The notes under the pieces were generated by a model that ran no database searches, had not been told where the DNA came from, and saw only the letters and a list, made by a program, of their open reading frames with translations. A stretch of 64,000 bases of DNA from Polyangiaceae bacterium (GTDB taxonomy: Bacteria; Myxococcota_A; Polyangia; Polyangiales; Polyangiaceae): positions 2,914,001 to 2,978,000 of the forward strand of contig JADJRH010000011.1 in the NCBI GenBank assembly GCA_016712345.1, given 5' to 3'. Position 1 is the first letter of the stretch. Every line of letters starts with the position of its first letter. Shown here in pieces: positions 41,527-50,116 of the stretch. The translations under genes were made by a program, and so were the position numbers.

Positions 41527-42920
41527 GCCTTTTGATAAAAGTCCACCACCTTGTAACTCCTGGCATAGAACGCCAGGCCGATGCCGGCCACAAGCGCGAG
41601 GCCGGCGTACACAAAGAATTGGTCAGACCCCACCACCCACTTGTGGCGCTCGTTCAGCGGGGTGAATTGCGAAACACCAATATTCGCAATTGTGTTGGTG
41701 AGGCTCCAAAAGGCCATGATTGTGCCTTTCATCTTTCGGGGCGCCTGACTATACGCAAACTCCAACCCCGTTGTGGACACCAAGATCTCCGCGATGGTCA
41801 GAAGGAGGTAGGGAGCCAGTTGCCACAGAATGCTGATACTCTGACCCGCTGCGACGGGCCGATCGATCAGGCCCGCGACCACGTAGGAACTGGCACCGAT
41901 GATCATCCCAATCGGAATTCGCCGGAGAGGCGTCAGCTCGTATCCCCATCGTTTGAACGCCGGGTAGATCACCTCGGTGGTGAGTGGAATCAGGATCATC
42001 ACGAGGGCAGGATTAATCGACTGCATCTGCGACGGTTCGATGTTCCAGGAACCGACTTTTTGGTCCATTTGTTTTGCCTGAATGACCCAGGTGGAGGCTT
42101 TTTGGTCAAAAAGCATCCAGAAGAATGGGATGAACGCGAAAATCCCAAGGAGACGAAACACGGCCCGCGTGCCCTCCACAGATTCGGCCCCGTGCTTTTT
42201 TTCAGCTCGATCCCAGAACGAATCCCCTTTTCCGAAAAAGCCTGTCCAAATCACCCGAAGAAACGAGTCAGGGTCTCCCGGCGCCGGCGGCACACGCACG
42301 TAGTAATCCCGGCCCAGCCAGAAAACGACCACCGCCGCAGCCATCAACACCGCCGGCAGGCCAAACGCCACCGACGCGCCAAACCACTTTCGCATTTGCG
42401 GAATGAGCAACGACGCGAAGAACGACCCAAAGTTGATGCTGAAGTAGAAATACGCGAACACCTTTTTTGCAAGGTGTTTGTTCTTGTCGGTGAACTGGTC
42501 GCCCACCATGGACGAAACGCACGGCTTAATTCCACCCGAGCCGAGCGCGATCAAAAACAGGCCGGCATAAAACCCATTCACGCTGTTTTCAAACAGAGCT
42601 AAAAACACGTGGCCGACAACGTACAAGATCGACAGCCACAGGATGGTTCTGTACTTTCCAAAAAATTTGTCGGCCACAAAGCCGCCGAGCAACGGAAAAA
42701 AGTACACACCCGCCACGAACAGATGAAAATGCTCTTTCGCCAGCGCTTTGCGCGCGCCCTCGTCAGGCACTTGCGTGAGAAGCAGGCTCTCCACAAGAAA
42801 AGCCGTCAAGATGCTTCGCATCCCGTAAAAGCTAAACCGCTCACACGCTTCGTTGCCGATAATAAAAGGGATCTGTCGCGGCAAACGCTCTTGCGGCTCC
42901 GCGGTTTCGCTCGTTGACAT
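41523..42920 (-). CDS. Proton-dependent oligopeptide transporter (POT/PTR family)
   Basis: 465 residues, about 12-14 membrane helices. The POT signature is near the N-terminus: NEACERFSFYGMRSILTAFL (ExxERFxYYG motif), followed by FPLLGGFVADKFFGKYRTIL and ALGSGGIKPCVSSMVGDQFT, the PTR2 family pattern. Typical C-terminal segments are EILVSTTGLEFAYSQAPRKM and KGTIMAFWSLTNTIANIGVS. It imports di-/tripeptides with protons, fitting a proteolytic, amino-acid-consuming lifestyle. First gene of a two-gene operon. Confidence 0.9.
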   Translation of the reverse strand: MSTSETAEPQERLPRQIPFIIGNEACERFSFYGMRSILTAFLVESLLLTQVPDEGARKALAKEHFHLFVAGVYFFPLLGGFVADKFFGKYRTILWLSILYVVGHVFLALFENSVNGFYAGLFLIALGSGGIKPCVSSMVGDQFTDKNKHLAKKVFAYFYFSINFGSFFASLLIPQMRKWFGASVAFGLPAVLMAAAVVVFWLGRDYYVRVPPAPGDPDSFLRVIWTGFFGKGDSFWDRAEKKHGAESVEGTRAVFRLLGIFAFIPFFWMLFDQKASTWVIQAKQMDQKVGSWNIEPSQMQSINPALVMILIPLTTEVIYPAFKRWGYELTPLRRIPIGMIIGASSYVVAGLIDRPVAAGQSISILWQLAPYLLLTIAEILVSTTGLEFAYSQAPRKMKGTIMAFWSLTNTIANIGVSQFTPLNERHKWVVGSDQFFVYAGLALVAGIGLAFYARSYKVVDFYQKA

Positions 42921-43009
42921 GGCCGTAGTTCAGCGCGTCTCGGCGCCGAGCACAAGCCCCCACGTGCAATCGCGCAGCGGGTTCACATCGGTTGCGTTTG
43001 GTTCATCAC

Positions 43010-43068
43010 GGCAAACGCTGATTATCGCCGGCCCCGCGCTCCGCGTCCGTGGCCGATTCGCTCAATGG
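43010..43068 (+). repeat. Dispersed intergenic element, left part only
   Basis: TCACGGCAAACGCTGATTAT, CGCCGGCCCCGCGCTCCGCG; homology stops there. It lies about 90 bp upstream of the POT gene, the same position as in other copies. A similar stub is at 32174 (TCACGGCAAACGCC). Confidence 0.6.
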
Positions 43069-43091
43069 AATACCCACGCCACTGGACGAGA

Positions 43092-43658
43092 TCATTGCCC
43101 GATCACCCATTGTTGGAACACTCGCCCGTGAATTGCACCCAGCTTCACCGGACCATCGGCGCGACTATCAAACGCATGGTGGCGGTTATCGCCCAGAAGA
43201 AAAACCGACCCGTCGGGCACAACGATGCTCGGATGATTGGAGTCCTTCGCGCCGGAACGGGTATGCGGCAAAGCAATTAAATAGCTTGTCTGCTCGGCAT
43301 GCTCCCGCAGGATGTCAGACTCACCCTCCACTTTCACAACTTCTTGCCTCAAGGGGCGGCTGTTGATGAAAACAACATCGTCCCGAATTTCAATCGTCTC
43401 ACCTGGAAGTCCAACGACTCGCCAGATAAAATCGTAGACCTTCCCATCACGCTCTCGCTCGTACACAACCACGTCACCCCTCTGGATGTCTGTTGGCGGC
43501 CCTTGAAGAAATTCGCGACCCAAGACCATAGAGCCTTTTGGGAGGGACGGGTACATGCCGTTCTGAGGGATCCGCCACGTATGAAACAGCATTCTCGCGG
43601 TGACCAAGAGCACAATCACCGCCCCACATACCAAAGCGATTTTCAGTTTTTGGCTCAT
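43092..43658 (-). CDS. Signal peptidase I (S26) homologue without the catalytic dyad
   Basis: 188 residues from ATG 43658. One membrane helix (LKIALVCGAVIVLLVTARML) precedes IPQNGMYPSLPKGSMVLG, the box that normally reads VPSGSMEPTL; the nucleophile Ser just before Met is Gly. The second box reads FIWRVVGLPGETIEI where the general-base Lys (KRVVGLPG) is Trp. GDNRHHAFDSR, the C-terminal structural box, is intact. It keeps the fold but should not be a Ser-Lys peptidase. I recall similar IPQNGMYP proteins in myxobacteria, so it may be a conserved non-catalytic branch. Confidence 0.75.
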   Translation of the reverse strand: MSQKLKIALVCGAVIVLLVTARMLFHTWRIPQNGMYPSLPKGSMVLGREFLQGPPTDIQRGDVVVYERERDGKVYDFIWRVVGLPGETIEIRDDVVFINSRPLRQEVVKVEGESDILREHAEQTSYLIALPHTRSGAKDSNHPSIVVPDGSVFLLGDNRHHAFDSRADGPVKLGAIHGRVFQQWVIGQ

Positions 43659-43874
43659 CGGTGGGCTCGCCACGCTTTGTTCACATCAACAAGCGCACAA
43701 GCACATTCGTGTCGAGTGTGCTCCTCGGGATCCCTTTGTGCTGCGCTTGAATTTGTCCCTTGGTCGTGGTGGCTGTCGTGGCAGACATTTGCCCTTACCT
43801 TTGGTAACTTTCCTTACCAACGTAACGGAGAGCGCTCGGGCTTGCAAACATAAAAAAGACTAACATTCAGCGTC

Positions 43875-44211
43875 AGTCCGAGAACTGGAGGAATTGCTGG
43901 CGGCCATGGTGGTGATGGCTGATATCGACAAAAGAAGTAGAAATTTGAGAGAAGTCATTCTACCCTTATTGCGTGAGGAAACCGTGATGCAAAACTGGTT
44001 CTACAAACAGGGTGAGGCGCGAGGCGAAGCGCGTGGCAAAGCCGTTGGTGAGGCGACCGCTCTATTGCGAATCCTCGAGCGGCGCGGCATTGCGGTTCCG
44101 GCCGAGGCGCGCGAGAAAATCGTCACCTGCACCACCACATCCACGCTCGAAACCTGGCTCGATCGGGCGCTTACCGCCACCGCGATCGACGAAGTGCTGA
44201 CAGATTCATAA
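43875..44211 (+). pseudogene. 5'-truncated copy of the Rpn nuclease gene
   Basis: About 112 codons starting in mid-gene (ELEELLAAMVVMADIDKRSR) and running to the natural end (LETWLDRALTATAIDEVLTD). The first 40 residues are identical to residues ~185-225 of the protein at 6886-7809; the GEAKGEARGEARG segment is shorter. The nuclease motifs are absent. Opposite orientation to the full copy. Confidence 0.85.
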
Positions 44212-44538
44212 GCCCACTGTCGGCGGCTTCGCGCCTACCCAATCAGGCCTGCCGGCGAATCTTCGTCTACCCACGTCACGAACTGTTTATCCATCCCCGG
44301 CGGAAGGCCAATGCGTCAAGTGCCGGCCGGTCAGCCGTCACGTCGAAAAAAACAAGACGCGCCGCACGCCGATCCAGCTTGTTCAAGTCGGGCTTTCACG
44401 CCGACCTGAATCGTGGTGGTGAAGATCGGAAGGTGTTGGACTCGTATTCTTGGTAGGTTTCACCCTGTATGGGCTCGGTGGCTGGTCCCATGTTGCCCAC
44501 CACCCTGGAGTCTTCGACAGTCTAGCGTATATTGCAAC
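44212..44538. other. Gap with a possible coding remnant
   Basis: No complete gene. On the minus strand (about 44390-44275) a frame reads KLDRRAARLVFFDVTADRPA and LDALAFRRGWINSS before a stop, which has protein-like composition and may be the C-terminal end of a lost gene. Confidence 0.3.
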
Positions 44539-45006
44539 TCATCGCTTCAGCGAACTCTCCCAGTTGATGAGCTGACGAATCCGGTCGTCAATGCTGTCGC
44601 TGTGATCCACCATAACGCCCTTGGAGCGATAGATTCTCACAGACTCGCGGAAGAGCCACTCGAATTCCTCGTAGAGTGTGGAATCCTTTTCCTTATCCCG
44701 GATCGCAACCAGCGCATTTTTGGGCCTGGTGAGGGCGTAGTAGTATCCAACGGTGATCCAGCCGAACTTGTTCCAGACCATCATCTTGTCGATCGCTCCA
44801 CGGCGAGCAAGGTATGAAAGGTTTTCGAGGAATGAGAGAACCGGAAACTGCCCTGTCAGATCGAGATCCCCGCTAGTATGATGTCGTTCCAGCAGCGCAG
44901 CACAACCACGCCGTTTGTCAATCCACTCATCCGACTCCACCGGTCGACGAGCTGCGTAATGAGATTGGCGGAGTTGAGGAACCACTGCTTTCGAAATTGC
45001 CACCAT
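44539..45006 (-). CDS. DUF4760-like protein
   Basis: 155 residues: VLSFLENLSYLARRGAIDKM and MVWNKFGWITVGYYYALTRP match the F-x-E-x-x-x-x-L-x-x-x-G-x-I-D / V-W-x-x-F-G core of DUF4760-type proteins. TLYEEFEWLFRESVRIYRSK follows. Cytosolic, no signal. These small helical proteins are common in accessory regions; function unknown. Confidence 0.6.
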   Translation of the reverse strand: MVAISKAVVPQLRQSHYAARRPVESDEWIDKRRGCAALLERHHTSGDLDLTGQFPVLSFLENLSYLARRGAIDKMMVWNKFGWITVGYYYALTRPKNALVAIRDKEKDSTLYEEFEWLFRESVRIYRSKGVMVDHSDSIDDRIRQLINWESSLKR

Positions 45007-45045
45007 AATCCTGACACCGAGACAATGTGCTCACCCCTCCGTAGG

Positions 45046-45744
45046 CTAAAACGTCAGCGTCAATGCACCGGGTGAGATCTGCAGCATCGCGGAAGGCGGC
45101 GGATCTCTCACGATTTTGCGCGCTCCGTTGCGAATGAGCGGGACGCCGAACGCGAGCCCACAGGCGCCGGCCGCAAACGTCCCAACCGAGCTGAGCATGA
45201 TAGCGCTCCCTATTCCCCCGTGGAAAAGTGCTGCGACGGCGCCCACGACAAACATGGGGGGGCTGATGATGACGGCCGCGGTTCCCCCGCCGACGAGCGC
45301 GACTCCACCCACGATTTTTCCAGGGCTTCGGCGTGGTTCGGGCTTGGGCACCACGCTGTAGGAAAGTCCGGTCGGCGAGAGCGTTACAGGACGACTCAAC
45401 GACGCTCCAACGGGTGCAGCTTGCAGCGGTTGTACAGGCGGTAGGAACACCCGTGAGGGCGATTCATGGGTAGTAGGGGCGACAGCGCTGGATGTTGGCG
45501 CGGCGTTGGGTAGATCGGAAGCGGCCGGAGGTGCACTCGCCGCGTTGGGTAGATCGGAAGCGACCAGAGGTTCACTCGTCGTGTTCGTGGATGGGGTAGA
45601 AGCCGCTCCCGCCGGATCGGCCATGGCCGGACCCACTGTGACCATTGTTGCGAGGGCGAGGGAGAGAGCAAGAGACCTGCGCGCCGCGGATACGGGCGAG
45701 CGGCTGGCGTTTGTGGCTCCTTCGAATTCGATCGAGGTGTTCAT
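45046..45744 (-). CDS. Exported membrane protein with duplicated linker
   Basis: 232 residues from ATG 45744, with GGAGGAG upstream. Signal peptide region ARRSLALSLALATMVTVGPA, cleavage near AMA. The linker contains the near-repeat VASDLPNAASAPPA / ASDLPNAAPTSSA, from a 36-bp DNA repeat that includes GGGTAGATCGGAAGC twice. Two hydrophobic segments near the C-terminus (GKIVGGVALVGGGTAAVIIS and VVGAVAALFHGGIGSAIMLS, then a third Gly/Ala-rich one) suggest inner-membrane anchoring. Not recognised. Confidence 0.65.
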   Translation of the reverse strand: MNTSIEFEGATNASRSPVSAARRSLALSLALATMVTVGPAMADPAGAASTPSTNTTSEPLVASDLPNAASAPPAASDLPNAAPTSSAVAPTTHESPSRVFLPPVQPLQAAPVGASLSRPVTLSPTGLSYSVVPKPEPRRSPGKIVGGVALVGGGTAAVIISPPMFVVGAVAALFHGGIGSAIMLSSVGTFAAGACGLAFGVPLIRNGARKIVRDPPPSAMLQISPGALTLTF

Positions 45745-45819
45745 GGTGTTCTCCTCCTCCCACGGAAAGTTAGATGACGCATTGTATGCGCCGATCCGCC
45801 TGAGCAAAACCCCGGCCAT

Positions 45820-46504
45820 CGCCGCCTTTGGCTGAAAAGCCCCGCAGCTTGGACAATCATCTCAAGGCGTGAAGAGACGGCGCCTCGAATACCGCGCACG
45901 TGTGCATTTCACCGCACGCGTGCCGGGCAGATAGAACGGGCAAGCGACCACGGACCTGACAGCCGGCGCGATCGAGAGGAACGGGTCCGACACGCTTGGG
46001 CCGGCAATCACGTGGAATCGGCGATGGCGGCGCCCCATTCGGGCGTCGTTGTCATACGGCTGCATCGGGCGCAGGATGCCAGTCGATCACACAAAGATCG
46101 GAGGACCGATCGCGTGAAACCATTATACGCACCCACACTTTGGGTGAAGGGCCACCTTCGATAATGGGCGTGCGAGATCCCACGCTTCGTCGTACGTGCG
46201 ACGCTTGTACCGAGGAGCATCCGGATCTCTGGACTTCTATACTGACCGAACATTCACGCTCGCGAACACCTTTGCTCGCCGACCCATTCACGCGCGGGGC
46301 CGGGTTGGGCCCTCGCGAGCGTGAGCGATCCGCCCAGCGAACTTATCCAACGGGAGCATGAACATATCGGTCGGGATAGTGCCCTCTTCTCCGGCCCACC
46401 GGCTGCCAGTAACTTCGTTGCCTGATACCCGGATGCACCGCGAGGAAAGAGCGGGCTTGGAGAAGCCGAACCGGTGTGGCACGATCGCTGCTGAAGGCCA
46501 AGTT
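45820..46504. other. Long gap without a gene
   Basis: No frame on either strand has a ribosome site or recognisable family. Short open frames of 60-120 codons occur but overlap each other and read as low-complexity basic peptides. I see nothing else definite in it. Confidence 0.4.
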
Positions 46505-46718
46505 GCCTCCGTCGCTCAAAAGGAAGAGCACCGGAAAAACAAGACATCACCGGCCCTCGAAAGAGGCGTGGATAGACCTGCTACCCGGCGACGGGGTGTG
46601 GGGCAGAGCAGCGGTTTACGGATGCACCGGACAGGGTCAGCGATGGTTCTGTAGGGAAGCGCGTTCTCCGAAAGGCTCTCTTGCTACCACGATGCGGGTT
46701 CGAGCCCCGTCGGAGGCA
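46505..46718 (+). tRNA. tRNA-like sequence split by about 160 bp (degenerate or interrupted)
   Basis: The 5' part gives a tRNA acceptor strand GCCTCCG (46505-46511), two spacer bases and a D arm GCTC-AAAAGGAA-GAGC with the GG pair in the loop. The 3' part (46694-46718) gives a T arm GCGGG-TTCGAGC-CCCGT and acceptor strand CGGAGGC plus ACC. The acceptor strands pair 7 of 7, the D stem 4 of 4, and the T stem 5 of 5 (one G-T). No anticodon arm can be formed directly from either half; about 160 nt with a CCTC-GAAA-GAGG hairpin lie between. It is not a group I intron by any motif I can see. Probably a tRNA relic or an unusual insertion. Confidence 0.4.
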
Positions 46719-46854
46719 CCTTTTCACGTCTGACCTGTTGGAAGATTGCGTACACAGCCGAGCTACCGCGCCGAGCTTGGCTGTCAGGTTTCTACCCATT
46801 GAGAGCGCCCCGCTGTTCGTTCGTCCGGCGGTGGTCAAACCCCCCTGTTTGCAG

Positions 46855-47352
46855 TTATGTCATTCTCGCAGGATCACCAAGGTACCCACGTGGCAGGAAG
46901 CCGTCGATGCCTTTATTCGTGTGGCAAGTGCACACCATTTTTTCGCAGCCAAAGCCCCACTTAACACAATGGCAATTCATCACATACCCTTCGGGACAGG
47001 CGTAATATTCAGCAGGCTCGCCACCGTCTGAAACGTCACCATACTCGGTGGCAGGGCTGGTTGGGTCGACTGAAATGGCGGCGTTGAGTTCAACAACGGC
47101 GCGTTGCAAGTCGCTTGTTACGTCCGCAAGATGGGCCATTGTCTGATGATCTTCGGCTTGTTTGGCCGACAACTGGGCTATTTGAGTTTGTTGGTAGTCA
47201 ATGATGGCCGGCATACCGCACACGTTTTGCCCGTCAGGACCGGGCACGCACATTTGGTTGGGTCCCGCGGCCGAGCCGACGGTAGAAATCCCCATCAGGA
47301 CAAGTGCGCTGGCAGCAATAACACCCAACAACGAAGAAATTGTCTTTTTCAC
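46855..47352 (-). CDS. Small secreted Cys-rich protein
   Basis: 165 residues starting at GTG 47352 with GAGGTGAT upstream. Signal peptide KKTISSLLGVIAASALVLMG, cleavage near SAA. A helical middle (QQTQIAQLSAKQAEDHQTMA) is followed by a Cys-rich end: YYACPEGYVMNCHCVKWGFG and CEKMVCTCHTNKG, six cysteines in about 30 residues. Exported, disulphide-bonded; unknown function. Confidence 0.7.
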   Translation of the reverse strand: MKKTISSLLGVIAASALVLMGISTVGSAAGPNQMCVPGPDGQNVCGMPAIIDYQQTQIAQLSAKQAEDHQTMAHLADVTSDLQRAVVELNAAISVDPTSPATEYGDVSDGGEPAEYYACPEGYVMNCHCVKWGFGCEKMVCTCHTNKGIDGFLPRGYLGDPARMT

Positions 47353-47776
47353 GGATCACCTCGATCACCTGCGAAAACATCGCTCGCAGGCGCCGAACAG
47401 AGGAGTCGTCCCAAGGTTAACGGCGTTGAGGCAATCGCATCCGAAGAACCTGGAATGAGTGTGTCCAATGGTAGATGCTACACACCCGGACTATCCTTTC
47501 AAGCTCTTTTAGGACGGCGCGGCGTTACTCTTGCGATGAGGGTTTTCGCTTGAGACGGCGGCAAATGGCCCTTTTGTGGCCAATCCCGTGCGTGCACGCT
47601 CCGGGGCGCACCCTCACCGACCCACAACCTCCTCGGGGGTCAGCTCCGGGCGAATACGTGTCTTTTTGACGGATGGAAGAAAGCGTTTGACATTCTGTCC
47701 GCGGCGGTCGGCGCCTCAACTTTTTGCGTGAATATCAACTCACCTGAATGATGCCCACTCGATGGGGCGCTCCAAG
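47353..47776. other. Gap without a gene
   Basis: No supported frame. Lies between two minus-strand genes; I see no repeat shared with the other gaps. Confidence 0.4.
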
Positions 47777-48244
47777 TCAATTGCAATCGGCGTCTACCGT
47801 CAGGTTCGTGAGCGCGCCACACGATGGACAACCGGCGAGCCGCACAGTCGGGTTTTCTGCCTCTTCCCATACATGGGTACACCGAGCACATTGCCGAAAC
47901 TGTTTGTCTATCCGAGTTGCTGCGATGGGTACGCTTTCCCCGTGTCGGCCGCGAGCGGTAGTCACCCAAACACCTCGTTCGCAAAACCCTGTGGCGTCTA
48001 CCCATTGGTCGCAATGGTCGCAAGTTGTATAGATTTCAAAGCGCTCAGGCAAACGTTCCGCAGTCCTTACTTCAAGCCAAGCTTGGCACTCCTCATCAAC
48101 TTCTTGATCGATCGGCGCCACCACGCCTTGTCTCCACACCCACAGCGCACACGCGCCGTCTTTGCCTTGCCATCGGCCGAGCGGTGCACCGCACTTGCGG
48201 CACATGAGGGTGGGTTGGGGTTCATACCAGTCAAACATGCCCAT
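47777..48244 (-). CDS. Zinc-ribbon protein of unknown function
   Basis: 155 residues from ATG 48244 (or ATG 48238). MGMFDWYEPQPTL, MCRKCGAPLGRWQGKDGACA, LWVWRQGVVAPIDQEVDEEC and IYTTCDHCDQWVDATG give two CxxC ribbons; a third set, CARCTHVWEEAE and GCPSCGAL, closes the protein. This arrangement recurs in an uncharacterised bacterial family of this length. Cytosolic. Confidence 0.75.
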   Translation of the reverse strand: MGMFDWYEPQPTLMCRKCGAPLGRWQGKDGACALWVWRQGVVAPIDQEVDEECQAWLEVRTAERLPERFEIYTTCDHCDQWVDATGFCERGVWVTTARGRHGESVPIAATRIDKQFRQCARCTHVWEEAENPTVRLAGCPSCGALTNLTVDADCN

Positions 48245-48464
48245 TGGCAGCTACCTTCCAGCGTCGCGGCCCAGATGCCGTGGTTGAGGTGGAATGCTAA
48301 TCGAATCAGCGACGGGTGCATTTTCTTTTTTTGGCAAGACGGCTCTCGGTGTTGAGGGGAATTGCTTTTGGGCGCATGCGCGCTTGACAACGCCCTGTGC
48401 GCTCTGGTCTACTATGGGGTTCACGCGCGGCCCGCCGCGCCGTTTGAAACCGGAGGCCCTTGTC

Positions 48465-48977
48465 ATGTCAAATTCAAAATTTCAGGTTCTCTCACTGCTC
48501 GTTGTCGGTGGTTTGGCACTGTTGACTATGGGCGGGGGCGCCCGCAACGCGGAAGCAAGTGGAGCCGATTTTTCAGGTACGTACGTGTGCAGTCTACCCG
48601 AGCGAGCGGAGATCATGACAATTCAACGGGACGGCACCGCCACAATGACACTGTCCGATCAAGTCACGTTTGGGGCCGGTGGTTTCACGTTTAGCGACAG
48701 CTTGGGCGCTTGGCGCGTCACGGGCCCCAATGAGGTATCCATTCGGATGACGAACCTGAATTTTGACCTGACAGGGGTGGCGCCGGCCTTTTCAGGTATC
48801 GCTGTCGTTGATTATTCGTTGCACTTTGCGCAGGGGAAAGATACGTTCACAGCGAGTTGTGACGGGGCGATTTTTGCACCGGGCGACGACCCGCTTTCGC
48901 CAACCTCCACGCCGGTAGCCACGTTTGATTGCGCGTATTTGGCGCCGTTCCACTACCGGCGGGTGACAGTTCCCTGA
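48465..48977 (+). CDS. Small secreted beta-rich protein
   Basis: 170 residues from ATG 48465, with GGAGG upstream; a longer frame to 48294 has no ribosome site. Signal peptide VLSLLVVGGLALLTMGGGAR, cleavage near AEA. The mature part (DFSGTYVCSLPERAEIMTIQ, GTATMTLSDQVTFGAGGFTF, WRVTGPNEVSIRMTNLNFDL) alternates strands in the way of lipocalin/calycin-like small exported proteins. Function unknown. Confidence 0.7.
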   Translation: MSNSKFQVLSLLVVGGLALLTMGGGARNAEASGADFSGTYVCSLPERAEIMTIQRDGTATMTLSDQVTFGAGGFTFSDSLGAWRVTGPNEVSIRMTNLNFDLTGVAPAFSGIAVVDYSLHFAQGKDTFTASCDGAIFAPGDDPLSPTSTPVATFDCAYLAPFHYRRVTVP

Positions 48978-49099
48978 TCGTGAGTACACAACGCCACGTG
49001 CGTACACTTTGGGCGCTGCCAGTGGATACAAACAACGCTGCCATCCTATGCGGTTTGCCGCGAGCTTTCACGCGCGCGAAGGCGCATGAGCCTCGTTTG

Positions 49100-49789
49100 T
49101 CAGCGGGACCAAAACGCAACGGATCGACCGGAAAAGTCCTGCTGCACAACGTCAATGTCCACGTTGATGCCCATACCCGGTAAGATGATGTCGAGCGGGT
49201 GGAGTTGGTACATTTGATAACCGCGCTGAAGCGCGGGGATATACCCACCGGCCTGCCAAAAACCTGTAAACTGGGTGATCGAGTTGATTTGCGAGCTGGA
49301 CAAGAGGCTTTGACCACCCACATACAGGGCCGGGGCAAAGCCGAGGTTTGCCGCCGCAATGGCCCAGTTTTGGAGGTAGGCGATCATGTTGGCGGGGGTG
49401 ACGGGTTGGCCGTTTGGGTCGGTGAAAGAGCCCTCCAAGTCACACCAAAGGGTCATGGCAGCACTTTGGCCAACCGGCGCGCCGAGCGCCTGGGCGGAGA
49501 GTGCGGCAGACTTGCCATCCTCCAAACCTTGGTCAGGGGTAATGTCCTTGTTGCGGTAAGGCTGGTAGATTCCAAGCGCCAGCCCTGCGGACAGGATGGT
49601 GTTGACCTCGTCGGAGGTGAGCGTGCCGGCGCTGGATCCCGCCGGGTTGGGCAGAGGCACCGTTCGAATGGCGTACTTGTATCCCGCTTGAACGAGCGCA
49701 GATGCCTGGTTTGCAATGGTGGCTCCTCGATCAATGCCAACGGTGCCTACCGGCAAAACAACGACGGAGTTCGCAGCGGATGTTGTCAT
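49100..49789 (-). CDS. DUF1906 glycoside-hydrolase-like protein
   Basis: 229 residues, ATG 49789 after CGAGGTG. GIDRGATIANQASALVQAGY, KYAIRTVPLPNPAGSSAGTL, SDEVNTILSAGLALGIYQPY, MTLWCDLEGSFTDP and FAPALYVGGQSLLSSSQINS follow the DUF1906 (Rv2525c-like TIM-barrel) order: a D near the first strand, E in the D-x-E segment and YxG. These are thought to be cell-wall or surface glycosidase-like proteins. No signal peptide is visible, which is unusual. Two fragments of the same gene are scattered at 19858 and 23345. Confidence 0.8.
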   Translation of the reverse strand: MTTSAANSVVVLPVGTVGIDRGATIANQASALVQAGYKYAIRTVPLPNPAGSSAGTLTSDEVNTILSAGLALGIYQPYRNKDITPDQGLEDGKSAALSAQALGAPVGQSAAMTLWCDLEGSFTDPNGQPVTPANMIAYLQNWAIAAANLGFAPALYVGGQSLLSSSQINSITQFTGFWQAGGYIPALQRGYQMYQLHPLDIILPGMGINVDIDVVQQDFSGRSVAFWSR

Positions 49790-49815
49790 GGTACACCTCG
49801 TGTGGAGGTGTCCCC

Positions 49816-50091
49816 ATGAGCAAACAACGCGCCGACGCTCAGCGCTACGCTGGGCCGGTGTTTTGGCCTGGATTTCACCTCCCGCACACTTGGGTGAACG
49901 TTGCGACCGGTTACAGTTTGTGTACCCGGCGTTTCCAATTTGGCTCGGGCGCGCACAGGCTGTTCAGCCTTAACCTCCCCTTCCCTTCCTTTCCCTTCAC
50001 CGCGGCGCAAAGGCGGCGGGACCGTCTCTCGCGCGCACCAACGGCGTGTACACAATCGTCGCGGGCCGGTTTGTTCGGCTCGCTTGGCTGA
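49816..50091 (+). CDS. Doubtful small ORF divergent from DUF1906 gene
   Basis: 92 codons from ATG 49816 preceded by GGAGGTGT. The start lies in an inverted repeat (ACACCTC-GTGTG-GAGGTGT) shared with the ribosome site of the divergent gene, so the good ribosome site may be only a mirror. The product has no recognisable domain and is basic and low-complexity after residue 50. Kept with low confidence. Confidence 0.25.
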   Translation: MSKQRADAQRYAGPVFWPGFHLPHTWVNVATGYSLCTRRFQFGSGAHRLFSLNLPFPSFPFTAAQRRRDRLSRAPTACTQSSRAGLFGSLG

Positions 50092-50116
50092 CATTTCTAC
50101 CCATGGTTGATCTCGC

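Noticed and set aside
46505..46718. Group I intron in a tRNA
   Set aside because: The insert size would suit a small group I intron, but I see none of the conserved P7/P3 core motifs and the anticodon arm cannot be restored by removing it.
49816..50091. Small ORF divergent from DUF1906 as a new gene
   Set aside because: Its good ribosome site lies in an inverted repeat mirroring that of the real gene, and the product has no protein-like domain; kept only as a doubtful feature.
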